A DNA stretch of 64,000 nucleotides from Bradyrhizobium sp. OK095 (GCF_900109945.1 NZ_FOBX01000002.1:372001-436000); one strand, 5' to 3'. Shown: positions 1-9,168, counted from the first letter of the stretch. A program made the numbers and translations. The notes: generated from the sequence alone by a model not told the origin.

Positions 1-1185
1 GTCATGAACGCCGATGCCGGCCGGAAGTCGCTGGTCAAGGTGATCGACGCTGCGCCCGCGCAGATCCCCTCGCCCGCTTCGATCAAGCGCGCGCTTGATG
101 TTTTGAAGAACGCAAAGCGTCCGCTCATCATCCTCGGCAAGGGCGCGGCCTACGCGCAGGCCGACGAGGAGATCAAGACCTTCGTCGAGAAGAGCGGCGT
201 TCCCTTCCTGCCGATGAGCATGGCCAAGGGCCTGCTCTCCGACACGCATCCGCAATGCGCAGGTGCTGCCCGCTCGACCGTGCTGAAAGACTCCGACGTC
301 GTGCTGCTGATCGGCGCGCGGCTGAACTGGCTGCTCTCGCACGGCAAGGGCAAGAGCTGGGGCGAAACGCCGAAGAAGTTCATCCAGGTCGACATCGAGC
401 CGCGTGAGATGGACTCCAACGTCGAGATCGTCGCGCCCGTCGTCGGCGACATCGGCTCGGTGGTCGCGGCCTTCAACCAGGCAATCGCCACGGGCTGGAC
501 CGCGCCGCCGGCCGAATGGACCAAAGCCATCGCGTCCAAGCGCGACGAGAACGTCGCCAAGATGGCGCCGAAGCTCATGAACAACAAATCGCCGATGGAC
601 TATCACGGCGCGCTCGGCGTGCTGAAGACCATCATCAAGGATCACCCCGAGGCGATCCTCGTCAACGAGGGCGCCAACACGCTCGACCTCGCCCGCGGCG
701 TCATCGACATGTACCGCCCACGCAAGCGTCTCGACGTCGGCACCTGGGGCGTGATGGGCATCGGCATGGGCCAGGCGATTGCGGCCACGCTCGAGACCGG
801 CCATCCCGTGCTCGCGGTTGAAGGCGACTCGGCCTTCGGCTTCTCCGGCATGGAGGTCGAGACCATCTGCCGCTACAACCTTCCGATCTGCATCGTCATC
901 TTCAACAATGACGGCATCTATCGCGGCACCGACGTCAACAGCGTCAACGCCGATCCCGCGACGACGGTGTTCGTCAAGGGCGCCCGTTACGACAAGATGA
1001 TGGAAGCCTTTGGCGGCGTCGGCGTGAATGCGACCTCGCCGGATGAGCTGAAGCGCGCCGTCAACGAGGCGATGGCTTCGGGCAAGCCGACGCTCATCAA
1101 CGCGGTGATCGATCCGGCCGCAGGTTCGGAGAGCGGCCGCATCGGCAACCTCAATCCGCAGAGCGTTTTGCAGAAGAAAAAGTAA
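1..1185 (+). CDS. oxc: Oxalyl-CoA decarboxylase (3' part; 5' end outside window)
   Basis: Thiamine-diphosphate enzyme that converts oxalyl-CoA to formyl-CoA and CO2 in the cytoplasm. The reading frame is open from base 1, so 394 residues are visible of a family length near 570; the N-terminal PYR domain, including its catalytic glutamate, lies mostly outside. What is visible is the central domain and the TPP-binding C-terminal domain, with the GDS motif at visible residues 275-277 and the closing NN at 302-303, the usual 25-30 residue spacing. The gene ends 62 bases before frc in the same direction, and the oxc-frc pair supports the oxalate assignment over acetolactate synthase. No promoter is visible because the start is missing. 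Confidence 0.93.
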   Translation, partial: VMNADAGRKSLVKVIDAAPAQIPSPASIKRALDVLKNAKRPLIILGKGAAYAQADEEIKTFVEKSGVPFLPMSMAKGLLSDTHPQCAGAARSTVLKDSDVVLLIGARLNWLLSHGKGKSWGETPKKFIQVDIEPREMDSNVEIVAPVVGDIGSVVAAFNQAIATGWTAPPAEWTKAIASKRDENVAKMAPKLMNNKSPMDYHGALGVLKTIIKDHPEAILVNEGANTLDLARGVIDMYRPRKRLDVGTWGVMGIGMGQAIAATLETGHPVLAVEGDSAFGFSGMEVETICRYNLPICIVIFNNDGIYRGTDVNSVNADPATTVFVKGARYDKMMEAFGGVGVNATSPDELKRAVNEAMASGKPTLINAVIDPAAGSESGRIGNLNPQSVLQKKK

Positions 1186-1247
1186 GTCCACCCCTCAACC
1201 CTTTATTCCCTGCGGGTGCAGGGGCAGACAGAGTACGGAGCAACACC

Positions 1248-2525
1248 ATGACCAAAGCGCTCGAGGGCGTTCGCATTCTCGATTTCACCCACGTTCAATC
1301 AGGACCGACCTGCACGCAGCTGCTCGCATGGTTCGGCGCCGACGTGATCAAGGTGGAACGCCCGGGCGTGGGTGACATCACCCGCGGCCAGCTGCAGGAC
1401 ATCCCGAACGTGGACAGCCTGTATTTCACCATGCTGAACCACAACAAGCGCTCGATCACGCTCGACACCAAGAACCCCAAGGGCAAGGAAGTCCTGACCG
1501 AGCTGATCAAGAAGTGCGACGTGCTGGTCGAAAACTTCGGCCCCGGCGTGCTCGACCGCATGGGCTTCCCCTGGGAGAAGATCCAGGCGATCAACCCGAA
1601 AATGATCGTCGCCTCGATCAAGGGCTTTGGTCCCGGACCGTACGAAGACTGCAAGGTCTATGAGAACGTCGCGCAGTGCACCGGTGGTGCCGCCTCCACC
1701 ACCGGCTTCCGCGACGGCCTGCCGCTCGTCACCGGCGCGCAGATCGGCGACAGCGGCACCGGCCTGCATCTCGCGCTCGGCATCGTCACCGCGCTCTATC
1801 AGCGCACGCATTCGGGCAAGGGCCAGAAGGTCACCGCCGCGATGCAGGACGGCGTGCTCAACCTCGCCCGCGTCAAGCTGCGCGACCAGCAGCGCCTCGC
1901 CCACGGTCCGCTGAAGGAATACAGCCAGTTCGGCGAAGGCATTCCGTTCGGCGATGCCGTGCCGCGCGCCGGCAACGATTCCGGCGGCGGCCAGCCCGGC
2001 CGCATCCTGAAGTGCAAGGGCTGGGAAACGGATCCCAACGCCTACATCTACTTCATTACCCAGGCCCCGGTCTGGGAGAAGATCTGCGACGTCATCGGCG
2101 AGCCGACCTGGAAGACCGATCCGAACTATGCCAAGCCGGCTGTCCGTCTGCCGCGCCTGAACGAAATCTTCGGCCGCATCGAACAGTGGACGATGACGAA
2201 GACGAAATTCGAGGCGATGGAAATCCTCAACAAGGACGACATCCCCTGCGGCCCGATCCTGTCGATGAAGGAGATCGCCGAGGACCAGTCGCTGCGCGCC
2301 ACCGGCACCGTGGTCGAGGTCGATCACCCCACCCGCGGCAAGTACATCTCGGTCGGCAACCCGATCAAGCTGTCGGATAGCGCCAGCGACGTGACCCGCT
2401 CCCCGCTGCTCGGCGAGCACACCGACGAGATCCTGCGCGCGGTGCTCGGCTTCAGCGACCACCAGGTCGCCGATATCCACAAGTCCGGCGCACTCGACCC
2501 GCCGCAGAAGCAGGCCGCCGAGTAA
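1248..2525 (+). CDS. frc: Formyl-CoA:oxalate CoA-transferase
   Basis: Class III (CaiB/BaiF) CoA-transferase of 425 residues, the normal family length. It moves CoA from formyl-CoA to oxalate, giving formate and oxalyl-CoA, and so forms a cycle with Oxc. The start ATG follows a GGAG ribosome-binding site 7 bases upstream. The segment QIGDSGTG contains Asp168, which corresponds by position to the acyl-carrying Asp169 of the Oxalobacter enzyme. The glycine-rich loop [10 protein letters not shown] near residue 240 also fits Frc. It lies 62 bases after oxc and is followed by a strong terminator, so the two are probably one transcript. Assignment is firm. Confidence 0.95.
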   Translation: MTKALEGVRILDFTHVQSGPTCTQLLAWFGADVIKVERPGVGDITRGQLQDIPNVDSLYFTMLNHNKRSITLDTKNPKGKEVLTELIKKCDVLVENFGPGVLDRMGFPWEKIQAINPKMIVASIKGFGPGPYEDCKVYENVAQCTGGAASTTGFRDGLPLVTGAQIGDSGTGLHLALGIVTALYQRTHSGKGQKVTAAMQDGVLNLARVKLRDQQRLAHGPLKEYSQFGEGIPFGDAVPRAGNDSGGGQPGRILKCKGWETDPNAYIYFITQAPVWEKICDVIGEPTWKTDPNYAKPAVRLPRLNEIFGRIEQWTMTKTKFEAMEILNKDDIPCGPILSMKEIAEDQSLRATGTVVEVDHPTRGKYISVGNPIKLSDSASDVTRSPLLGEHTDEILRAVLGFSDHQVADIHKSGALDPPQKQAAE

Positions 2526-2550
2526 GCGGCACGACAACGTCAAGACGAAA

Positions 2551-2580
2551 GGGCCGCCCCTCGAGGCGGCCCTTTTTTTT
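2551..2580 (+). terminator. Rho-independent terminator after frc
   Basis: Perfect 8-bp stem GGGCCGCC/GGCGGCCC (2551-2558 with 2565-2572), a 6-base loop and eight T residues directly after. It closes the oxc-frc transcript. Confidence 0.92.
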
Positions 2581-2608
2581 GCGTAAGCCGCCGTTTTGGA
2601 GGCCGGTT

Positions 2609-2740
2609 AAACCAAAGCCCGAAAAACAACCCCATGCACAGTAGCCAACCCTTTGGCCGCAAACGAATTTCGTATTTTACGAAAAATATTTGACCCGTCG
2701 GGCAAAACAGGGTTATTATGCCGTCATCCAAAGAAGCGAA
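2609..2740 (+). repeat. Dispersed intergenic repeat, copy 1
   Basis: About 130 bases that align with 4336-4474 in the same orientation. Shared blocks are the CACAGTAGCCAACCC segment (2637 onward), the perfect hairpin TTCGTA-TTT-TACGAA (2669-2683), and the CGTCGGGCAAAACAGG block. I recall similar elements scattered through Bradyrhizobium intergenic regions, but could not check this. The rest of 2581-3023 shows no gene I can support. Confidence 0.7.
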
Positions 2741-3023
2741 TGTATTGACCGGCAAAGCGCCGTCAGGCTTTCCGCGTTGGGCGACCCAACGCTCAATCTG
2801 GGGAATTCCAAGGAACCGACGCGGCTGCCACCTGTTATTATCTTGACCGGTATGATCTCATAAATGACGGCGCACCGCCTCCGCAGCGAGTCGCTGAGCG
2901 CCTCGCAAATGACTTACCCAGCGTTGAAGAATTGCCCAGCGTTAAAGAATGGCCGCTTGCGAGCGGGAGTCGTCGCGTCCGGCGCGTGCCGGGACTGAGT
3001 TCGTTGATCAAATCGAGGTCGAA

Positions 3024-3206
3024 ATGTTGAAAGATCAATCGCCTGACCGCGCCAAGCGTGAAGCCGACAAGGCGTTCAAGCCCGCCAAAGCGCAGAAGCC
3101 GATGAATGACTACGCGAAGGCCCAGCACTCCTTTGACGAGAACCGCGAGCGGTTGAAGGCCGAGCGATTGGCCCGCGAGGCCAAGCCGGGCAGCCGCTCC
3201 GAATAG
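3024..3206 (+). CDS. Small basic/charged hypothetical protein
   Basis: A 60-residue, highly charged soluble protein (MLKDQSPDRAKREADKAFKP at the N-terminus) with no recognised domain. I chose the ATG at 3024 because a GAGG ribosome-binding site lies 5 bases upstream; an upstream in-frame ATG at 2949 would add 25 residues but has no such site and unlike composition. The alternating Lys/Arg/Ala/Glu pattern predicts helices. I recall similar short proteins in Bradyrhizobium, but the function is unknown. It sits alone between the first dispersed repeat and two minus-strand small genes. Confidence 0.6.
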   Translation: MLKDQSPDRAKREADKAFKPAKAQKPMNDYAKAQHSFDENRERLKAERLAREAKPGSRSE

Positions 3207-3274
3207 GAAGCGCTCCGTGCCTGGTCCCGTTTGAGGCGCGCACCAAGGGCGCAGCGTTGAAATCTGCGCCCGAG

Positions 3275-3499
3275 CTAGAGCATCGCGAGCACGACGATCC
3301 CGTCTTCGAGCTCCCCTGAAGCAAACCGCGCCCGCGCGATGCGCTCTAGTTCAGTTCGATTCTTGTGAAGATAGCTGAAGGCCTGCTTCTGCGTCAGAAA
3401 CGTCGTTGCAAGCCGGCACACTTGTCGCCCCGCGCCAAGCGCGAGAAGGAAAGTGATTGTGCCACCGCCGTCTAACTTGATTCTAGGCACGACCCACAC
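3275..3499 (-). CDS. Small hypothetical protein (74 aa)
   Basis: A 74-residue protein with an aliphatic, beta-rich first half (VPRIKLDGGGTITFLLALG) and a charged helical second half (KNRTELERIARARFASGELE). The open frame runs further upstream but there it is antisense to the neighbouring gene, so I place the start at the GTG at 3499; no strong ribosome-binding site is visible and the exact start is uncertain. It follows another minus-strand small gene by about 55 bases. No family recognised. Confidence 0.5.
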   Translation of the reverse strand: MWVVPRIKLDGGGTITFLLALGAGRQVCRLATTFLTQKQAFSYLHKNRTELERIARARFASGELEDGIVVLAML

Positions 3500-3554
3500 T
3501 CGTTGGCATCTGACCGGCCCTCTCGAGATTTTCGTCTGACGCTCTCGAAATCGC

Positions 3555-3797
3555 CTATTGCGGCAGCTTCTTCTTGCGCTTCGCCGGGATGGTGACCGGC
3601 GAAGATGCTTGAAGAGTAGCGTCGGCTGCTGCCTTGGCTTCGCGCAGCTCTCGAAGCCGCGCCATGTTCTTGCGAACGTCGACGGCTTGCTTTTCGGCAT
3701 CCACCATGGCCCGCGCGCCTTCTTCAGCGGCCAAACGCTGACGATCGGAGCGCGCAATGGCCTCGGGTGACGGTTCGGCCGATTTCTTCGCGCTCAT
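3555..3797 (-). CDS. Small helical hypothetical protein (80 aa)
   Basis: An 80-residue protein rich in Ala, Arg, Lys and Glu, almost certainly mostly alpha-helical, ending in a basic tail (KRKKKLPQ). An AAGGTG ribosome-binding site lies 5 bases before the ATG. It has no signal peptide, membrane segment or recognised domain. The basic composition would allow nucleic-acid binding, but that is only inference. It lies downstream of the cold-shock gene in the same direction, with a hairpin between them. Confidence 0.6.
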   Translation of the reverse strand: MSAKKSAEPSPEAIARSDRQRLAAEEGARAMVDAEKQAVDVRKNMARLRELREAKAAADATLQASSPVTIPAKRKKKLPQ

Positions 3798-3857
3798 GAT
3801 TCACCTTGCTCTCAACGGACAAAACCCGCTCAATCCAGGGATCGAGCGGGCAGCGAA

Positions 3858-3884
3858 GCCGTTTCAGTACGTCCGTGAAACGGC
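3858..3884 (-). terminator. Hairpin downstream of the cold-shock gene
   Basis: Perfect 9-bp stem GCCGTTTCA/TGAAACGGC with a 9-base loop, just 11 bases after the stop codon of the cold-shock gene. No clear T-run follows on the minus strand, so it may be a weak terminator or an mRNA-stabilising hairpin. Confidence 0.45.
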
Positions 3885-3894
3885 GCCAGAGCCT

Positions 3895-4104
3895 TTAGGC
3901 CAGCGAGAGATTCTCTGCGCTGACCTTGCCCCGCATCTTGTCGGTCTTGGCCTCGAAGTTGACCTTTTGGCCCTCAGCGAGACCTGAAAGACCAGCCCGC
4001 TCGACCGCGCTGATGTGAACGAACACATCGCTGCCGCCGTCGTCGGGCTGAATGAATCCAAAGCCCTTCTGGCCGTTGAACCACTTTACGGTACCTGTCG
4101 TCAT
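3895..4104 (-). CDS. cspA: Cold-shock domain protein (CspA family)
   Basis: A 69-residue single cold-shock domain that binds single-stranded RNA/DNA and acts as an RNA chaperone in the cytoplasm. The RNP1 motif KGFGFI is at residues 13-18 and RNP2 VFVHI at 27-31; [10 protein letters not shown] is the canonical N-terminus. I start at the ATG at 4104, which has a GGAGAAG ribosome-binding site; the frame is open further upstream, but those residues do not belong to the family. A possible promoter near 4238-4264 would give a leader of about 130 bases, as is usual for cold-inducible csp genes. The family is certain; which paralogue and whether it is cold-induced are not. Confidence 0.93.
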   Translation of the reverse strand: MTTGTVKWFNGQKGFGFIQPDDGGSDVFVHISAVERAGLSGLAEGQKVNFEAKTDKMRGKVSAENLSLA

Positions 4105-4237
4105 TTTCTTCTCCAAAGCGCACACGCGCGTGTTCCGCGTGATAGCCACACAGAACGAATTCAATTCGTCGATGTCGATGGAAAAGGAGCCCGCGGGCGC
4201 ATTCAACAAGGCACAGCGGCTGAACGAACGGCTCCAA

Positions 4238-4264
4238 TGTATACCTGATCACGGTCTTTTGCAA
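4238..4264 (-). promoter_or_regulatory. Possible promoter of the cold-shock gene
   Basis: On the minus strand, TTGCAA (4264-4259) and TATACA (4243-4238) are separated by 15 bases, shorter than the ideal 17. It would leave a leader of roughly 130 bases before the ATG at 4104. Confidence 0.35.
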
Positions 4265-4335
4265 GGCTGGGCCAAATTCAATTGCCCAAGAGCTCAGCGG
4301 GGACAATCGCAGGTTTTGCCATTGGGTGCAGACCC

Positions 4336-4474
4336 AAACCAAAAAACTGAAAAAACTACCCCAGCACAGTAGCCAACCCCTTGGTCCCTTGGTCCCGAAA
4401 GGACTTCGTATTTTACGAATTAACTTTGACACGTCGGGCAAAACAGGGGCATTATGCCATCATCCGAAGAGCTG
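4336..4474 (+). repeat. Dispersed intergenic repeat, copy 2
   Basis: Second copy of the element at 2609-2740, same orientation. It shares the CACAGTAGCCAACCC block (4365 onward), the hairpin TTCGTA-TTT-TACGAA (4405-4419), and CGTCGGGCAAAACAGG, but its left half differs by small insertions. The non-genic interval 4105-4523 thus holds the csp leader and promoter plus this repeat; no gene was seen in it. Confidence 0.7.
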
Positions 4475-4523
4475 ATGCCTACCCGGCGAATAGCACTTCG
4501 TGGCCCCTCACCGATCGCGAAGC

Positions 4524-5303
4524 TCATTGCTCTCCGAGCTGCTCACGAAAATACTGCACCACCGCCGCGTTGAATTCACGGTGGAAGCCCACCCTGTCGA
4601 ACCCCGCCGGCGTATCGGTGCAGATGCGCGGGACGGCTGCCCCAAGCTCGGCCGAGCAAGGCGCGAGGAAAGCAAAGTGGCCGGCCGGCACGACGTGAAT
4701 TTCGGGCTTGCCCGGCAGTATCTCAGCGACGTGCGCCATGGGCGAACCGTCGCCCACGCCGGGCCCGCCGAACTGCGAGCGCCAGAACTCGAAAGGGATC
4801 TTGATCGCGGCGAGATTCTTCCGCGTCAGAACCGGCGGTGCAGGATCGACGATCACTGCCGTGCGGATCCGTGCATCCTGCGGCGGGTCAGGCAGCGTTT
4901 CCCCGTTATGAAGCTGGGCGCATGTTACGGTCGTCTCCTTGCAGACGCCGGCAAGCCAGGTGAAATCCGGCCTCGTCCCCCTCAATGCGAAGCCCGCATA
5001 ACCACCAAGCGAGAAGCCGAAGAAGCCGACCTTGGCCGGGTCGATCACCGCCCTGTCCTTCCAGTCATTCAGCATGAAATCGAGCAGACGCACCATGTCC
5101 ACCGGACGCGATCCCCACACGGGCAGCGTATCGCGCCGCGAGGAGTCGTTGGTGGTGTCGCCGGGATGATTGATGGCGGCGACGACGAAGCCGGCATCGG
5201 CGAGCGCCTCCTCGGTGTCATGGTTCGCGCCGAACCACGCGCCTCTTCCGTGCGCGAAGATGACGAGCGGGAGCTTTGCGCCCGTGACGGGACAATCCTT
5301 CAC
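4524..5303 (-). pseudogene. Alpha/beta-hydrolase of dienelactone-hydrolase/PAF-acetylhydrolase type, 5'-truncated
   Basis: The frame gives 259 residues from a GTG at 5303. It holds the oxyanion region FAHGRGAWFG (residues 16-25), the nucleophile elbow GFSLGG with Ser98, and a late PAGHF histidine, so the catalytic core looks intact. Related secreted hydrolases carry another 60-80 residues (signal peptide plus 'alternative lead-in' strands) before this point. Here an in-frame TGA lies a short way upstream, and the upstream space is taken by the dioxygenase gene. I see no good ribosome-binding site at 5303. I therefore call it a probable 5'-truncated pseudogene; a functional short hydrolase is possible. 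Confidence 0.6.
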
Positions 5304-5392
5304 GCCTTTCAGGTCGAAATCGGCGCCGACCGAGTTGTGGCTTCAATGCAGGATGATTGTCGCCCTCGACAATCGGGCTGACCGCCGGCGTT

Positions 5393-6364
5393 TCAAAGCC
5401 GCGCGGACGGCACGAGCCGGGCGAGCAGGGGGACGTTGGAACGCCACAGCATGCAGTCGCGCGCCCGCGCCGATTGATCGGCCGCAAGCTCGCGGATCTG
5501 CCCCGGTGAGAACACGTGCCGCTCGCAGAAAAATGGTCGGAGAGGTGCGCGCGAGAAGAAGTTGTAGAACAGCGCGCAGCGGTCGCGTGCGATCGCGGGG
5601 CGCCCGCGATGGTAACGACGCGCCACATCCGTGAAGATCACCGTGCCGGCTTTGCCGGTGCAGGTGGTCACATCGCCGCTGTTCAGCGTCGTGCCGAGCC
5701 TCTGCTCGAGCATCTCCTGCGTCAGGATGGGAAAGTTGGAGCCGTCGAGCGCATCGCTGCCCGGAAACGAGCAGTGCAGGATTTCGAGCGGACCGGCGTC
5801 CATGTCGACCTCGTGCAGATAGACGACGACCTTGACCATGCGCCGATCCTCGAGGTCACGATGCCACCGGCGAGCCGCGACCTGCCGGCCGTCGGCCAGG
5901 GTGTAAAGGAAGTTCAGCGTGCCATAGGCGGATGGCAGGCCGAGATAGGTCTCGACGATGTCGAGGATACGATCCTGGAGCGGCCATCCGACGATATGCG
6001 GATGCCGCATCAAGTCGTCGGCGCCGACCCGCACCGTATATTCGCCGGCAAACTCACCCGCGCTGGCGCGGAGGGAATATGTGTTTGCGATTTCGGTCGC
6101 CGATGTCCAAAGCGCTTGCGTACCGGGCAGCCTCAACTCGTCGAGCGAGGTGATATGGACGCCGTTCTTCTCCAGCCCGGCGACAATTTCCATGTCGAGC
6201 GCGGGGAGTTTGGGCAGGCGGGGCCGATAGGATGCTCGTGCCGTCTCATAGGCCTCGTTCAGTCGCCGGCTGATGCGCGGCATTCCAAGCAACCTCGAGA
6301 CAGTCTCTGCGGGCAGGCTGCGAACACGGCGGGCGAGCCGGTAGCGCACGGTCTCTTGCTTCAT
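5393..6364 (-). CDS. Phytanoyl-CoA dioxygenase family protein (Fe(II)/2-oxoglutarate)
   Basis: A 323-residue protein with the non-haem iron facial triad of the PhyH family: His168-x-Asp170 in RRWHRDLEDRR and distal His252 in YHRGRP, followed by an Arg suited to bind 2-oxoglutarate. The jelly-roll segments VKVVVYLHEVD and GTVIFTDV fit the fold. Such enzymes hydroxylate small molecules or acyl groups using O2 and 2-oxoglutarate; the substrate here is unknown. I start at the ATG at 6364 with GAGGCGG about 10 bases upstream; the frame is open farther upstream but lacks support. No signal peptide. It precedes the truncated hydrolase on the same strand. Confidence 0.8.
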   Translation of the reverse strand: MKQETVRYRLARRVRSLPAETVSRLLGMPRISRRLNEAYETARASYRPRLPKLPALDMEIVAGLEKNGVHITSLDELRLPGTQALWTSATEIANTYSLRASAGEFAGEYTVRVGADDLMRHPHIVGWPLQDRILDIVETYLGLPSAYGTLNFLYTLADGRQVAARRWHRDLEDRRMVKVVVYLHEVDMDAGPLEILHCSFPGSDALDGSNFPILTQEMLEQRLGTTLNSGDVTTCTGKAGTVIFTDVARRYHRGRPAIARDRCALFYNFFSRAPLRPFFCERHVFSPGQIRELAADQSARARDCMLWRSNVPLLARLVPSARL

Positions 6365-6843
6365 GTCGTCAATTCCGCCTCGTGTGATGGATGCCCGGCG
6401 CGTACGTCGTGTCGTCAGACGCGGCCAGTTGCCGACTAATCCAGGAGCTCGGCGGCCAAAATTCGGCCCTTGTGTTTCGAAGTGTGACGCGAGCTTTTTT
6501 GCTTGTGAATGTCGAGCGAGCACGACGGATCTGCTGCACGCGACCTCATCACGATGCCGCCCAAATGCGAGCCACTTGAACACCGGGCGCGCCAGTTGCT
6601 TTTTTCTCTGCAAAGAAGCGCTTCTGTGCACAATGGGTCACGCGCCGCCGCATCCGCGGCGGTCGCTACCGGCTCGCGTTCACGATGACGCCGCAGGATG
6701 TGTCCGCAGTTTGGAAACGCCGGACAGGTTCCCTCAAAGAATGATGACGCCGTGTCGGATCGGCGCTACCCCGTTCGTCCTCGGACTATGGATGGGCAAG
6801 AGAGGTCCTTGTCGCGCCCGTCAATGCAAGAGGAAGAAAGACC
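6365..6843 (+). other. Intergenic region between divergent genes
   Basis: About 480 bases separating the minus-strand dioxygenase from the plus-strand SRPBCC gene. It must hold both promoters, but I find no convincing -35/-10 pair. A short GC hairpin (CCGCCG/CGGCGG near 6650-6668) is present. No gene was supported here. Confidence 0.5.
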
Positions 6844-7287
6844 ATGCCCAGCACTGTCCGCCTGCACCGCGTGCTCACCACCAGCCCCGAGAAAGTCTAT
6901 CGCGCCTTCCTGGAGGCGGATGCGCTGGCGAAATGGCTGCCGCCGAACGGGTTCACCTGCACCGTGCACCACCTCGAGCCCAAGGTCGGCGGCACGTTCA
7001 AGATGTCGTTCCGGAATTTTACGACCGGCCACAGCCACGCGTTCGGCGGGGAGTATCTCGAGCTCGTTCCCGGCCAGCGGCTGCGCTACACCGACAAGTT
7101 CGACGATCCAAATCTGCCCGGCGTGATCGAGGTGACCGTGACACTGAAGAAGGTTTTGGTCGGCACCGAGATCGACATCACACAGGCAGGCATCCCCGAC
7201 GCTATCCCGCCGGAAGCCTGCTATCTCGGCTGGCAGGAATCGCTGCGGAACCTGGCCAAGCTCGTGGAGCCGGAGATCAAGCAGTAG
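6844..7287 (+). CDS. SRPBCC-domain protein (AHSA1/YndB-like)
   Basis: A 147-residue START/Bet v 1-like protein of the activator-of-Hsp90 homologue (AHSA1) group. Typical features are the opening VYRAFLEADALAKWLPPNGF, the central GGTFKMSF turn and the closing GWQESLRNLAKLVE helix. These domains bind hydrophobic ligands in a cavity; the ligand cannot be told from sequence. An AGGAAGAAAG ribosome-binding site precedes the ATG. It appears to be a single-gene unit, followed by two palindromic repeats that probably end transcription. Intact and of normal length. Confidence 0.82.
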   Translation: MPSTVRLHRVLTTSPEKVYRAFLEADALAKWLPPNGFTCTVHHLEPKVGGTFKMSFRNFTTGHSHAFGGEYLELVPGQRLRYTDKFDDPNLPGVIEVTVTLKKVLVGTEIDITQAGIPDAIPPEACYLGWQESLRNLAKLVEPEIKQ

Positions 7288-7303
7288 CGGTGACGTTAGT
7301 ATC

Positions 7304-7388
7304 GGGTGGGCAAAGCGTAGCGTGCCCACCAATGCTCTCTCAACCTCGGAAGGATGGTGGGCACGGCGCTTCGCGCCTTTGCCCACCC
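7304..7388. repeat. Nested palindromic repeat (GGGTGGGCAAAG type)
   Basis: Outer arms GGGTGGGCAAAG (7304-7315) and CTTTGCCCACCC (7377-7388) enclose inner arms CGTGCCCACC (7321-7330) and GGTGGGCACG. The RNA would fold into nested or alternative stems. I recall this as a common intergenic element of Bradyrhizobium; here it follows the SRPBCC gene. Confidence 0.75.
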
Positions 7389-7425
7389 GGTTCTGTTCGA
7401 TTGGACGCGCAGATCGCCCCCAACT

Positions 7426-7505
7426 CGTCATTGCGAGCGCAGCGAAGCAATCCAGAATCCCTCGGCGGAAAGACTCTGGATTGCTTTGCTGCGCTCGCAA
7501 TGACG
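7426..7505. repeat. 80-base palindromic repeat (CGTCATTGCGAGCG type)
   Basis: Two 30-base arms (7426-7455 and 7476-7505) that are inverted complements with one mismatch, around a 20-base centre. It lies between the convergent ends of the SRPBCC gene and the Hsp70-like gene and would act as a bidirectional hairpin. It is a familiar dispersed element in this group of bacteria. Confidence 0.8.
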
Positions 7506-7561
7506 GAGAATGAGGAGCTCTCGGGGAGAAAAACTCACATCGAGTCCGTGGAGAACGATCG

Positions 7562-8890
7562 TTACGCGCCCTTCGGCGCGATCCCGCCGCTTGCGGTCCA
7601 GCGGTCGGGATCGGGACTGTGCCCGATCAGCGCGAGGCCGTAGGCAATCGACTCGAACTGGTCGCCCGACATCAGCCGTTCGTTGCCGAACCGGTCGGCG
7701 AACACTTTTCGGACCGCAGGCACGAACGAGGTGCCGCCGGTCAGGAACACCTTCTCCACCTCGCGCGCTGTGATGCCGGCTTCGGCCAGCACCTTGTCGA
7801 CAGTCCCTCCCAGCCGCGCGATATCGTCGGCAATCCAGCCTTCAAAATTCTTCCGTGTGATGGTCGCGCCGATGTCGACGCCGCCGCCCTTGAAGCGGAA
7901 GTCGACCTCGTCGTGGCCCGACAGCGCAACCTTGGCATCGGACACCGCGCGATACAGCGAAAAGCCGAGGTCAAGATCGACGACGGTGATGAAATCCTCG
8001 AGCAGCTTTGGCTTCACCGCGGTGCGGGCAAGCTCCCGGAGCTCGCGCAGATCGCCGTTACTCTTCATCATCGCGAGCTGATGCCAGCGCGCCAGGTTGG
8101 TGTAGTGGCCGCTCGGGACCGGCAGCACCTTGTCGAACGAGCGGAAGCTGGAGCCTTTGCCGAGCCTGGGCGAAACGACGTGGTCGACGATGCGGTAATC
8201 GAACGTGTCGCCGGCAATGCCGATGCCGGCGTGGCCGAGCGGCTCGGCGCGAAGCGTGCCGCCCGCGCGCGAAAAGCGCATCACCGAGAAGTCGCTGGTG
8301 CCGCCGCCGAAATCCGCGACTAAAACGGTCGCATCGCGCTCCAGCCTTCGGGCAAAGGAGAACGCGGCGCCCACGGGCTCATAGACATAGCGCGCGTGGC
8401 CGGCGCCGAGGCTCTCGAACGCGGCGCGATAGCGCTGCATCGCCAACGCCTCGTCGGGATTGCCTCCGGCGAAGCGCACGGGCCGGCCAACCGTGATCGA
8501 CGATGTTGCGAAGCCGAATTTGTCGCCGCCATGGCGCGCCAGCGTGCGCAGGAACGCCGCCAGAATGTCCTCGAACTTGAAGCGCTGCCGGAAGACTTGC
8601 GTGGTGTTGAAGCTGGAGCTCGCAGCAAACGTCTTGAACGACTGGAGAAAGCGGTGGACGTGGCGTCCTTCGAGGAACGTCTCGATCGCCCACGGGCCGC
8701 CTTCGGCCTGGGCGCCGGCGCCCGGCCGGTCCTCCCAGAAGCACAGCGCCGAGACGTAGACGCTGTGGCGCTGGCCGCCATGGTCAAAGCGGATGGCCTC
8801 GACGCGGCGGTCGTCCGCGGCGATGGCTACGACCGTATTGCTGGTCCCAAAATCGATGCCGATCGAGACGGCGGGCGAGGCGCTCGACAT
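7562..8890 (-). CDS. yegD: Hsp70-family protein, YegD-like
   Basis: A 442-residue protein with the actin/Hsp70 ATPase fold: phosphate-1 loop GIDFGTSNTVV (residues 11-21), phosphate-2 loop VADFGGGTSDFSV, and the adenosine motif VFLTGGTSFVPAV near the C-terminus. It has only the nucleotide-binding domain and lacks the DnaK substrate-binding domain and lid, as in E. coli YegD (about 450 residues), whose role is undefined. The start MSSASPAVSIG at 8890 is preferred over an upstream in-frame methionine because the ATPase fold begins right after it. It stands alone between repeats and the microprotein region. Confidence 0.88.
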   Translation of the reverse strand: MSSASPAVSIGIDFGTSNTVVAIAADDRRVEAIRFDHGGQRHSVYVSALCFWEDRPGAGAQAEGGPWAIETFLEGRHVHRFLQSFKTFAASSSFNTTQVFRQRFKFEDILAAFLRTLARHGGDKFGFATSSITVGRPVRFAGGNPDEALAMQRYRAAFESLGAGHARYVYEPVGAAFSFARRLERDATVLVADFGGGTSDFSVMRFSRAGGTLRAEPLGHAGIGIAGDTFDYRIVDHVVSPRLGKGSSFRSFDKVLPVPSGHYTNLARWHQLAMMKSNGDLRELRELARTAVKPKLLEDFITVVDLDLGFSLYRAVSDAKVALSGHDEVDFRFKGGGVDIGATITRKNFEGWIADDIARLGGTVDKVLAEAGITAREVEKVFLTGGTSFVPAVRKVFADRFGNERLMSGDQFESIAYGLALIGHSPDPDRWTASGGIAPKGA

Positions 8891-9088
8891 GAACCACTCG
8901 TAGATGATTGGAAAAGGGGGCAGACCACTAACGGCTTTGGGTTGCCCTGCCAAGGCTAGATTGTGCACTGCGACAGTCCAATGACGCGGATTCGGCTGTC
9001 TACGGACGTTTTATGCCCAGATCGGCCCCTTTAACGCATCATTATGCTGCAATGCGGTAGATAATATGCTGCCATGCAATGACGTGCA

Positions 9089-9117
9089 TAGACAGTGGCA
9101 TCTGGTATACATAGATT
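9089..9117 (+). promoter_or_regulatory. Promoter and operator 1 (microprotein gene)
   Basis: TAGACA (9089-9094) and TAGATT (9112-9117) are 17 bases apart. The spacer carries TGGCAT-CTGGT-ATACAT (9096-9112), a match to the TGGNAT-N5-ATACNA inverted repeat found at three further promoters downstream. Confidence 0.5.
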
Positions 9118-9168
9118 GCTCCTCGAAATGAGACAGGGATACTGACCGTCTCAAGAAAGGGAATTTCG

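Noticed and set aside
2761..3023. Coding-like frame without ATG ahead of the small gene at 3024
   Set aside because: A plausible residue stretch can be read, but there is no start codon with a ribosome-binding site, and the frame ends at the start of the next gene. Not supported as a gene.
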